Origin: Limnephilus marmoratus
Lineage: Eukaryota > Arthropoda > Insecta > Trichoptera > Limnephilidae
Reading direction: 5' to 3'
Assembly (NCBI GenBank): GCA_917880885.1
Contig: OU862921.1
Span: forward strand, 53,680,508 to 53,744,507
Length of the DNA: 64,000 nucleotides
Shown: positions 54,410-64,000 of the stretch, piece by piece
Layout of the letters: each line of letters starts with the position of its first letter
How positions within the stretch are numbered: position 1 is the first letter of the stretch
Notes under the pieces: generated by a model
What the model saw: the letters and a program-made list of their open reading frames with translations, nothing else
Told to the model about the DNA's origin: nothing
Databases searched by the model: none
Position numbers and translations under genes: made by a program

Positions 54410-56060
54410 AACGCAAAACGATAGGAAATTTTTCAATTCATTCTTAGCTTATTTTCTGGAATTCGCGGTGTAAACCGATTCGTAGTAAAGACGAATCTAA
54501 AATAGTGATTTGGAGTTAAGTTTCGCATTAAAACAGTGCTATAAAAGGTTAATCTGTTCTGCAGCATCTTTTACAAGAATTGCATAGATAGATCTACATG
54601 CTAATGGTACTCGTACACATACTTAACTGACTTGATAAGGTTGACCAACAAAAGCAAAGCGTAAACCAAATTAACAAAATAATGCATTTCCTTGGAAATT
54701 GTCCAACATATTAACGTTGAGAACGAAGCGACAGACCTTTGGTCTCATTTCCTAAATGAACGAATGTAAACAGATTCGCGAGTTCGTTATTAACCTTTAA
54801 TAAAAGGCCAAGGATTATTTAATTCAATGATTGAGGTATTACAACACCGAACACGGAACACACAAGTCAGAAGGGAACACCAGTCGGGCATGTAAAGCAT
54901 TATTAGTGATCTGTTGTATAATCTGAGGGGGTGTGGGGAGATGGGATGTGGGAGACTGGCCTGGCTCACTTTATTCACCTCCTGGGAAGAATCTATTTCC
55001 ATTAGGATTGATTTCTCCAAAACATCGGCTTTTTCTTTTAGAGGGAGAATTTCGGACATAAGCCGAGGTGATCGGATTTATTTCGCTAAGGGTTAATTAT
55101 TTTTTTGGGCTTTCTGTGTTATTTAGACGTATTAAGCCGGTATTAAAACACAAATAACCTTTACTCGGAGCGAAATGAAAAAACAGGCTTCTTAAGAGAT
55201 TAATGTTTTTATCGATAAAATGGAGATCCAATCGAGGAGACCTATTTTATTATAGACACTAGAACTAGACGTTCGTCTAATCGAGACATACCTACTTTTA
55301 AATAGCCTCTGGGGATAGCGGTTAAATCTTCGTCAACCTCCAATTCCCGTACAATTTAAATAGGCTTATTCTTTTATATTGTGTATCTTACTTCTAAATT
55401 GATGTCATAATTATTAAATAACATAATAAAGAATAATTTATTTTGTGCTTGGTTAATTTTATGAACAATAACATTGCGCTAATTAGTGCGCTTCACTTGG
55501 AGTAGCATAACTTGTACAACAATATTGTTAATTTTTTAGAAAATTCATTCAGAGTTGCTCTCATTACCGTAAACGTCTTCCACAGTGCTACTTATATAGA
55601 AATAAGTATATACACTAGTGTGGGCCGCAAGTGTATGGCGAAAAAAAAAGTCTTATTTCCTTGAGCGCTAGTGATAAAAAGTTGTATTTGGTCTTTGGTG
55701 TTAATAAAAAAAAAAAAAAAAAAATTGTATTATCGTTTCTAGGTTCCCTGAAGCGTTCGAAAAATGGTTAAAATATATATTTTTGTGAATTATTGTAATT
55801 AAATAGTAAGGAAATGAAAGAGTTACAATTACAAAATTCTCGATATGAATTTATTTACTATTAAAGCAGTCACAACATTAAAAACTACAATCATAATTAT
55901 TGCATTAATCATGAAAAATTAAATGTGATCAATTATTCCCGTTGAAAATCTTGTTTTTTACAATTTTTGGCATATTTTTCCTGAGTTTATTGTTGTAGTT
56001 ATAAAGCCTTCCCTGTTCTTTTTACCACACACTTTCGACGATATTTCAGTCACAACCTTT
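54410..56060. other. no gene seen
   Basis: Apparently unique sequence. An A run of about 20 lies at 55705-55725. Confidence 0.5.
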
Positions 56061-56063
56061 ACA

Positions 56064-57008
56064 CAATAATAATAATAATTGGATAATTTGTATAGCGCCG
56101 TTTTTGTGAAAAATCACCTCAAGGGCGCTTTACAATTTATTATAAATCCTAGGCTCTATCTAATTTTATTATTTTCAATTAGATACAGAATCATACTTAC
56201 CTGCAGGACACTTCCGACAAAACACACTTTATTAGAAAGTTTATGCTTATGCTATGGGGAAGATACGACTTTGCACGTGGAGGACATTATATTCAAAACA
56301 CTGGACATTGCATGAGTTTTACATTTATATTTATATTTAACAGAAGATTAATGCCAAAGTTGAGTTAATATTTATTTTTAAAGTCTGGAGAATTTTAAGA
56401 ATTTGCTTTTACACACTTAGTTATTTACAATGTTGCGAGCCGTGAAGGCGAAGGTGAAAGTTTTTTTTAACTTATTGATACGACTGTCTGAAAAGATGAG
56501 TTTTAAGTTTAGCTCTAAATTGCGCTGAATCTGTGATCATTCTTAACTCGTGTGGCAGTCCATTCCAGGCTTTAGGTCCCGACACTCCGAAAGCACGCTC
56601 ACCGAATTTAGTATCTGGTGTGCGCTTTGGTTCCTTCAACCTTCCAATCGCTGATGTTGCTGCTGACCTGAGGGTTGATTGTCGAGAATTGGAATTTTCT
56701 GGAATACACATTTCCGATAAGTAAGTCGGAGCCATTCCGTTAAGAGACTTGAATACCATCCAGCAGAGCTTAAACTGGATTCTCTCGGGGCACTTGAGCC
56801 AGTGAAGATTTTTGAGATGCTCAGAAATATGGGAATATTTAGATACGCCGGTGATGAGCCTTGCCGCAGCGTTGAAAACAGATTGTAATTTGTTGATTTG
56901 ATATTTTGGGAGACTAGCATATATTCCGTTGCAATAATCTAGACGTGAAACAACATACGAATTGACTAGTAATTTAGTTACCTCTGTGGTCAAGTTTGAC
57001 AATGTTCT
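56064..57008 (-). mobile_element. L2-like LINE 3' fragment (copy 2)
   Basis: Reverse orientation: ORF2 end at 57.0-56.47 kb, a 3' UTR shared with 29.08-29.34 kb, the tail CCCTTGAGGTGATTTTTCAC, AAAAACGGCGC, and an ATT run (56064-56078). Its 5' truncation point abuts the transposase-like pseudogene. Confidence 0.88.
56472..57002 (-). pseudogene. L2-like ORF2 C-terminal domain, open
   Basis: 176 codons with no stop: SNLTTEVTKLLVNSYVVSRL, DYCNGIYASLP, LQSVFNAAARLITGVSKYSH, LHWLKCPERIQFKLCWMVFK, APTYLSEMCIP and FGERAFGVSGPKAWNGLPHE, ending LFRQSYQ. It extends further upstream into the thumb (SRLDYCNGIYASLP) than the 39.6 kb copy. It is a truncated retrotransposon piece and not a gene. Confidence 0.88.
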
Positions 57009-57009
57009 A

Positions 57010-59044
57010 CAGATTATTCTACAGATTGTGAAAGACAGGGGAACCTGTCAAAGTTGATGAAAATGGAGCTGACTTCTGAAGTTAGGTTAAGTTCTTCTAA
57101 TTTTTCTTCCGTTACGTCTTCCAAAATGGGAGGAAACGTGATTGGCGTATCTTGCCAAAATATTATATCAAAGTAGGATTGTGCATCAAAATTCAATGTG
57201 GGTACTTTAAATGTTCGGTTTTCAGTCCGGATAACTCTCTGGCTTTCAATAAATGCCTTATTCCAAGTTCTTAGATGTTAGGTGATTCATCGGTTATCAT
57301 TGACAAGAGTAAATTTTCAGGATGAGCGAAGTAAGCGTTTAGCTGCATCGCCGGATTAATTATTGCTTTTAATTCGTCCGGAAGATAGCGCGAATATTTA
57401 ATCATGCTAAAAACACGCCTTGCACCTTTTTGCACGACCCATGCAGTTTTACATCAAACCACATAAGAAAGTATGCTCTCATGAAAAACGTGGCTAACAT
57501 AACAAAATTTTCTGATGGCGTTGCGCTTCCAATATATAATCGTTAGATTCGACTCACTGTAGTAATCACTCCTGGGTTCTTTTGGCAATTTCAGGAGGAC
57601 AACGTCTGCTGAAAACTGCTTTGAAAATATAAAGCAAGTATTTTTGATTGGTGCTTAAATTTTGATGTTGAATACTCAACATCAATTTGAAAAAAGATTG
57701 TACCGGTAAATTATGGCAATTATGAAAAGTCGAATGTACGGGGCCGGAAAAACCACGAGGTCCGGTGGTTGTACCATCCGACTTCATAATCGAAAGGCGT
57801 AGAAGCAGCTCGTTGCAATGAAAAAAGCAGATCAGCAACTGTACCGGTCCATTCAAGTATTTCTTCATCGTTCAAATCGCAGCACCAGTTGTTACCGTGT
57901 TAAAATTTGTGCGATCACACGCAATAGCTTTTAAATGGTAGAGTGAAATGTTTTGACGGACAAAATATTCCATTATTGGTTTGACTATGTTTACGGCAGT
58001 GCCTGGCCTAGGCGTAAAATGCTTCAAGAAATGAGATCCTGATTCCACGATAATCGATACGTGTTCTTCAAGTACTGTGCTTTTATAGTATTTGTGTCCT
58101 TTTATGTTAGCTAAGGTCTTGTTCTTTCGACCATCAAAAAATAATCCACTTAGTTTATGCACTTAGCTTTGATGAGTACAGATCTGGCACGCAGACGTCC
58201 GCGACGCTGTCTATTTTTGTCAATTACTTTATTATTATCCTGCGTGATTATGTTGAAATCATTTAAGACGGCAGAAGCGATTGCTGCTCCAGCTCAATCC
58301 AATATCCTGAACCTATCACAGATCTTGGAGAAAACTGTAAAAGACGGAGAATTGCTTGTAGTCGGAAAGATGGTGTTATTAGTCTTAAGTAGCCGACTTG
58401 ATTTTGCATCAGGAGAAGATGATTTTGATGTTATCGTGGAAGATAACGCAATGATAGACAATGATACAAAATGTCTACAAATTTTAAAGCTTTTTTTTCT
58501 CACACCTGTTCAGTTGATTTGGTAAGATGTTTTCATTTTCTTTTCATGGGCTTTTCCAATCGTTTCGTAGTCGGTATACCAACACTACCGATAAACATTT
58601 TTCTCTCACCTATTTGGTTTTTTTTCTTTAAGGGAAACTTTAATTTATTATCTATAATTTGCATTAATAAATTGCATTTATTGACTTTACATTTACAATA
58701 ACGAATATCAAACAGTAGGGAGCTTGTGATTTTAAATGGAGAGACGCTTCTTTGGAAGGAAACTGTATTTCTTCCACATTTTTCTGACTTCAACAAGTTT
58801 ATATACTTTTGTTGATATGCCTTAATAATGTTTCTTTCAAAATGGTTGGCAAATAATCTTCTTCCCTTATTTTCAAAATACTTTTAGTTACCAACCCAAC
58901 AATATCACGAAATATGGGGTCCTTGGTCGACCAAGCAACGGCCAATACTGCGCGCCGCTCAAGCGAGGGCGGGTTTGGGGACTGCGGGCGGAGGTGTTTT
59001 AGTGCCATATTACTATAAAAATAATAGATAATAGTTATATACAT
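57010..59044 (-). pseudogene. transposase-like multi-copy arthropod protein, broken
   Basis: Minus strand, pieces in order: RRAVLAVAWSTKDPIFRDIV, PTILKETLLRHINKSI (frameshift near 58800), NLLKSEKCGRNTVSFQRSV, CKCKVNKCN, ERKMFIGSVG, AIASAVLNDFNIITQDNNKV, then KLSGLFFDGRKNKTLANI, EEHVSIIVESGSHFLKH, HLKAIACDRTNFNTVTTG, a TGA at 57872-57874, FFHCNELLLRLSIMKSDGTT, TGPRGFSGPVHSTF, and last FDAQSYFDIIFWQDTPITFP and FINFDRFPC. From memory this order matches an uncharacterised family present in many copies in arthropods, with FDGRK and CDGTNVNTG blocks that look like an RNase H-type fold. I cannot name it. At least two frameshifts and several stops make it a pseudogene. Confidence 0.55.
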
Positions 59045-59948
59045 CGAAGCTATGGACTCTATTTAAGATCTCATAAATGAATATAATTTTTTTTTATTTA
59101 TCAAAAGTATACAATACAGAATATAGTATATTATATAAAGCATTGTACTCCCAGGAGTTAATAAACTCATTGCGGGATAATATATCTTCAAACTATTTCA
59201 GAATATTTTGTGCAGGGGCTGAAAAAATGGAAATATTTCGATATTTTCTCAAAATTCAAATGACCCCCGTAGCCTTAGGATATTTTTTGTTTTTTTTTTA
59301 AACTATTTTTTTTATGTTTTAGGTACCTAGACAACTTTTTATTACTAGCGCCATAAGAAATTCGGAAGAAAAAAAATTCGGCCGACACTAATATACACCT
59401 AATTTTATTTTTATTTAAATCAAGTTCGCTAAAGCTACTGTACAACTGTTTTCAGTTCTAGTTTGGAGTTTTGCGTACTCCTAATTTTTTGCATTTTTAC
59501 CATTTAATTCTCCGACAATAATTATACATAAGAAATATAATTTAGTCGCTTGGGTACCTACTTGGTCATATTGGTTGGCGTTGGAGAAAAATAATTATGA
59601 AAGAATTCGTTCAAACGACGGTTTTATTCGTCCGGCGAGACCCTCTGACTGACTCCTGCCACTCCAGCGAGGTATATGGTATGAGGTCGCATTGCGTCAT
59701 TCTAGCTTCTAGCCCAAGTCAAACATAATGAACGTTTAGTTCAACGAAGTAAGATGTTGGTCTTCGCCTATTAATATTGCTGTGTTTCCTCTGTCCTCCC
59801 ACGCGGCTATTGATCGATTGTAATACGAGTGCCTATATGTTTTTAAATTACTTACTGAATTCTTGAGTAATAGTGGTATTATTTTTACAATATTATATCT
59901 AGACATCGGCGCTAATTTGCTTATTAATTATGGGATAGTTATTTTTTA
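59045..59948. other. no gene seen
   Basis: AT-rich sequence with no recognised element. Confidence 0.5.
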
Positions 59949-60458
59949 TATAAGCTCCTCATAGAAGGCCCTAAAGAAAAAAGTTCCCCAATATGTGATA
60001 TTTGGGGATGTGTGGAGAAGGATAAAAGTATGAAGGGTGGGTAGTAAGGGAACGTACCCGTACTACGTGACCAACTTTTTGGAATTTTTAACCTTTAACC
60101 CCCCCCCGGTGACCAAAATCCTAAGCCCGCCGCCGCTCATTTGTACCAAGCGTGACATTTTGAAGACCCCCCCCCCTAAACGTGTCACGTAGTATGGGTA
60201 CGTTCCCTAATCTGGAGGTCGATGTGTCCAGGACAGAGTCCGGCTGGAGAGGTTTGGGTTAAGTCTCCTTCAACCAATCTCTCCCGATCCGGCCCTCCAC
60301 GCAGTAGGTGGGCAAACGCATTGGCCGCCAAGACCTACACAAACCTCACACCATGAACCCGGGCACCCCAGCTAAGTTACCAAACGTACCACTTGGCAGG
60401 GGTGTTGGTTACCCAATAAATGGTTCCCGGAGTGGCGGTACACATACGCCCCCCAAAT
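59949..60458 (-). mobile_element. SINE-like repeat, shared LINE tail (copy 8), split by a MITE
   Basis: From the right, on the minus strand: the GGGGGGCGTATGTG-like head, GGGAACCATTTATTGGG, GCCCGGGTTCATGG, the middle block (CGGGAGAGATTGGTTGAAGG), then after the MITE CTACCCACCC and a decayed hairpin tail. With the MITE (60048-60207) removed it is one of the two longest copies. Confidence 0.8.
60048..60207 (+). mobile_element. C/G-run MITE, copy 3
   Basis: 160 bp, ends GGGAACGTACCC.. and complement, flanked by TAA on both sides (60045-60047 and 60208-60210). Same orientation as copy 1. It is inserted in a SINE-like copy about 12 bp from the homologous position used by copy 2. Confidence 0.9.
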
Positions 60459-60544
60459 TGCAAAATGAAGAATGATTTGAATATTATTTGACAGGTAATA
60501 TCTATAAAAATATGCACACATTGCATACCCATGACAAACAACTA

Positions 60545-60653
60545 GGGAACGTACCCATACTACGTGACCTGTTGGGGGGGGTCTTCGAAATACCACGCTT
60601 TGTACAAATGAGCGGCGAGTTGCTTAGGATTTTGGTCACGGGGGGGGGGGGGG
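60545..60653 (-). mobile_element. C/G-run MITE, copy 4 (truncated)
   Basis: The left inverted end and both G runs are present (GTTGGGGGGGG, and a run of about 14 G), but the sequence stops at the second run and the right end is missing. Confidence 0.85.
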
Positions 60654-62679
60654 ATTCTTATTCGAATTAAACAACCAGTCGAGCGATAGAGATTTTCGTG
60701 TGTTCGGACTTCGATTCGACCGTGCTCATCGCAAAAATCATGCCTCCAATTATTAACACGAACACATATGAACTGCTTACTGCCGTATAAAGCAAAAGAA
60801 TTCACGTAGATTTCCCACATTTTTAGGTTTAGATCATTATAAAGTTATAATCGTTCTTGCACTTATTAATGGTTTGACTGTGGAACGAGTTCTGATTCCC
60901 CCTTCAAAGTTGGTCTCCGGTCCAAAGGTTTCCCTCAAAGCTTGTAAAAAAAAACTGTACTCCAATATTTGTCTTAGAAGCAGTCTCTTTCTTACGAGTA
61001 TGTTCCACGGGTGCCATCATACGAAATTATTAATTTATATCAGAAACTTCGTACTTCTATGTGCAACGTAAATGGTTATCTCACCATACATTTCCGAACT
61101 TAGATAATAATCTGTTCCCGAATCGAGCCATCCTCTGGTCAGTATTGACGCGATGTATAACTTATTTGTGATTGGAAACGGAGGAAGATATCAGGTGACG
61201 AGTAACGGAGGACGGAGGTATATTGGTTGACTATAAATATAGAGGTAGATGACCAAATCAGATAAGGTTCTAGAAGAAGTAGTAAACCAGTTTTGGCAAC
61301 CCACGTTTTCCCACGAATATTTAATTAAATCAAATTATCTATTTCAATCATGAAAACTTTTTAAATTACAGGTTACGTTTTTTGTGCATATTTTGTACGT
61401 AGGTACATACATACTTTCTTTAAACCGAGTACTCGTGTAGGTAATTACGTTTTTTAAAACGCCACGACAAATGTTATTTATGATAGCTTTATATGGAATC
61501 TACTGAATAAACATTATGTAAAGGTATTTAATGACTATGTATTTACAAAATGCATACTATTAGGTACGCCTTACGTAGGACGTTGGTTGTATGTACCTAC
61601 ATATACCGTGTTGTCATTATTAAAAACAAAACGGTTTTAAAAACGATGTTTATAAAAAAAGACCCTGAATTTTTTTGTCTCTCAATTTGAGTAATTTGGT
61701 GTCAAATTTTCTACCATAAATAGACTCCAGGTAGACAAACGCACGTCCTTTGTTTATAAAAAAAACTACATCCTTTTTTTACTTCCCATTAAAAGGGTTC
61801 TCGCGTGTAAGCTGATGCCATCAAATAAACCGTTTGTTTTGACTGGGTGCCGGTATAATAATAGGTGATATTTATATGAAGTTTTCAGGCCGGGATTTAG
61901 TTTAGCGATATATCCACCTGCATAAAGCATAATATTATGTCTCTTAAGACAACAGAAAGGTAGACCATGTTTCGTTGGACGAGGCTTCTGTTTTAGAATA
62001 CAAATATAAAAAGGATATGACAGGGGCGTATTCGGAGCAACTTAACGACCTTACTATTCTAGGTGACCTAAATTATGAACATTTTAAACATTTTGTTCGT
62101 ACTAGGATGTTTGGAAACAGGCGTATTAGGATCAAATAAAATCATTTCATCAAAATAAATTAAATAAAAATTATAAATATTTTCACAGATAGTTTATTAC
62201 ACGCGAACAAATTAAATATTTTTAATTACCCTACCTGGCGATATTGAAACAGATGCTTGATTCGCTTTTTTATTTAGATGTTCAGTTTTCACATGTAGGT
62301 AACAACTTTGTATAATCGATAGTACTATTGAAAAAATATTTGCACAATATTTTCAACCACAAGATCTTTCGAACAACCACATCATTAAAATTTACGATTT
62401 GTACTAAGACATAAGCTCACAGTTCATCGGTATTAACGGGGTATTTCCACAAATTGGCGTGTAGGTACGTTAAAAATGATGGAAGAATTGAAATTATTTT
62501 TTCCTTATTCTAATCATTGAATTAAAAGTGTGGTATTTTTATTTTCTCATTCAAAATTATTGGTTTGAAAAGGTTGTAAAACCTCACTCAAAATTCACTA
62601 AAAACTATTAAAAACGGATTATAACATCATTATTAAAACGCTACTGGCTGTTAAGACGGATGTCACCGACTGTAGCTGG
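60654..62679. other. no gene seen
   Basis: Apparently unique AT-rich sequence. Short frames at 60.56-61.07 kb have no recognisable similarity. Confidence 0.5.
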
Positions 62680-62908
62680 CTGAGTGACTTAGCAGAGGTG
62701 CCCGGGTTTATGGGGTGAGGTTTATCTAGGTCTTGGCGGCGGATGGCCTGGATTCCTACCACCTCAGATTGCCACCACCCCTCTTACCTTTTTTTCCAGA
62801 ACTTCCTGTCCTTTCTTTGCTTAAAAAGACCCTCCACACAGCATCCCAAAGATGACATAACCCGAGGGATGTTATTTTCCTCCGGCCCTCCTCCTGTGTG
62901 GAGTTAAT
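62680..62908 (+). mobile_element. SINE-like repeat, shared LINE tail (copy 9)
   Basis: GTGACTTAGCAGAGGTGCCC, GGTCTTGGCGGCGGATGG, CCTCAGATTGCC, and the tail CCCTCCACACAGCATCCCAA with decayed hairpin and GTGTGGAGTTAA. It lacks the head. Confidence 0.75.
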
Positions 62909-63140
62909 TCTCCTTCCTCTAAGTCAGAGGGGGACATCTAGATCTGCGAGCCAGTCTAGGGCCTCAGTCGTTGCCCAGTGGACCTCATCAATCCCGCCGG
63001 GGAATGAATGGAGCGAGCATTCGCTGACCACATGTTCGGTGGTCTGCACCGCACCGCATTCATTTAAGACCCCATCTATGCATCATGTGAGCACAATTGC
63101 TATGGGAGCACCTTATCCTATTGATGGCGGACCAGAGTTG
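62905..63140 (-). pseudogene. non-LTR ORF2 C-terminal zinc-knuckle fragment
   Basis: The minus strand reads ECGAVQTTEHVVSECSLHSF, PGGIDEVHWATTEALDWLAD and LDVPL, stop. CGxxQTxxHxxxEC is the Cys/His motif near the end of several insect LINE ORF2 proteins, here followed by the usual ALDWLxDLD ending. Only this end remains. Confidence 0.75.
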
Positions 63141-63144
63141 TGAG

Positions 63145-64000
63145 TTAATGAAAAAAAAAACATGAAAATGAATCAAAAGTGTTAAGGTAATTTTTTTCAA
63201 CAATAAACATACACCCAGATAAAACTTTTTAATTGCGGGTTACTTATTATTCAGGAGGTATGTAGATTGTTTACCTACATCTGAGATCTGAGGTAGCATC
63301 ATGTTATATTATTATTATCACGTCCTTCCTTGTTGGCAACTAAACTGGTGGTCACGTACCATCTGTACTGACAGGACTATAATATGTGAAGAATCATCTC
63401 ATTTGATGTTTATTCTATTCTGCCTTGAATCTTCTATCTCGCTCCCGGCTTACCTGACTCCCTCAATAGCCCGTCACGTAGATGTTAAAATTGTTTTATT
63501 CATAACTACATAGAAATATTGTAAAAAACTTTCGACCGTCCTCGATTGGCCGTCAGATAAGGATGTCATCTAAATGCGAGAAATATTGCTTCACACGTCA
63601 TCAAATAATAATAATATTTCTTAGTTAGGGGGAGCTTTCTCATAACCCATTACTTGGGGCCATTAAACTGTCCAACTTTCAAAATGTTATGCAACGCTGA
63701 GATATTCTAAGAACTTGTGATTTTTATGCCTTTTTGGGTTTTTATTGACTTCCGCATTTCAGAATTTTTTTGAAATTTATCCTGAATAGGTAGGTGTATT
63801 CTGTAATTCATTTTTATTTATTTACCTATGTATATTTAGTTCTTATAGATGATCTCAGTTACGTCGGAACAATTCATTTATAGAAACTCAGTTGATAAAT
63901 AGTTATAAATAAATACATACAAATACAAAAATCTAATCTGACGAAGCATAGTATACATCTAAATAAAAATAACAAAAAAAACAAAACAAATTAAAATTAT
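63145..64000. other. no gene seen
   Basis: AT-rich sequence with no recognised element to the end of the window. Confidence 0.5.

Overview
The window looks like AT-rich intergenic or intronic DNA from an insect. No host protein-coding gene can be supported anywhere in the 64 kb. Every convincing coding stretch belongs to a transposable element, and nearly all are broken. The insect assignment rests on the element families present (mariner, hAT, PIF-Harbinger, non-LTR retrotransposons, Penelope-like elements), a short run of the insect telomere repeat CCTAA/TTAGG near 18.73 kb, and many GTAGGTAC-type oligomers common in insect genomes. The order cannot be fixed from the sequence; Lepidoptera or Hemiptera would both fit.

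Layout. 0-9 kb: fragments of a non-autonomous repeat that shares its 3' tail with a LINE, a GC-rich island (3.2-3.4 kb), a complete but internally deleted mariner (4125-5065), Penelope-like ends with hammerhead-ribozyme cores (5.47 and 8.38 kb), and pyrimidine-tract repeats. 10-20 kb: a hAT inside a hAT (10462-12258), a decayed mariner with 143-bp inverted repeats (13461-14326), two convergent LINEs (15.98-17.8 kb), and an unclassified element built from clustered copies of a 14-16 bp motif with an 8-bp target duplication (18368-19112). 20-32 kb: a near-complete CR1/Jockey-group LINE on the minus strand (21.85-25.96 kb, ORF1 and ORF2) and a second mariner deletion derivative (29472-30396). 32-45 kb: tRNA-derived SINEs, G-run MITEs, a 90-bp minisatellite, a 223-bp palindrome carrying two opposed hammerhead cores (40915-41137), and a three-level nest: a LINE fragment holding a mariner that holds a PIF-Harbinger element (41.9-44.2 kb). 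45-64 kb: two LINEs tail to tail (45.9-51.6 kb), a Penelope-like element with 374-bp inverted arms (52761-53747), an L2-like LINE, a long pseudogene of a transposase-like family (57.0-59.0 kb), and further MITE and SINE copies.

How the parts relate. Two element systems appear to share machinery. The SINE-like family (nine fragments) and a LINE (four tail fragments) share about 110 bp of 3' end with a CCTGAGG/CCTCAGG hairpin, which suggests that the LINE reverse transcriptase mobilised both. Three mariner copies share one internal-deletion junction, so they descend from one non-autonomous founder that needed transposase supplied in trans; its 142-codon reading frame keeps only the DNA-binding half. 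The most notable signal is the set of minimal type I hammerhead cores at four Penelope-like loci. Their stems differ in sequence but remain complementary, and stem III is a self-complementary palindrome in each.
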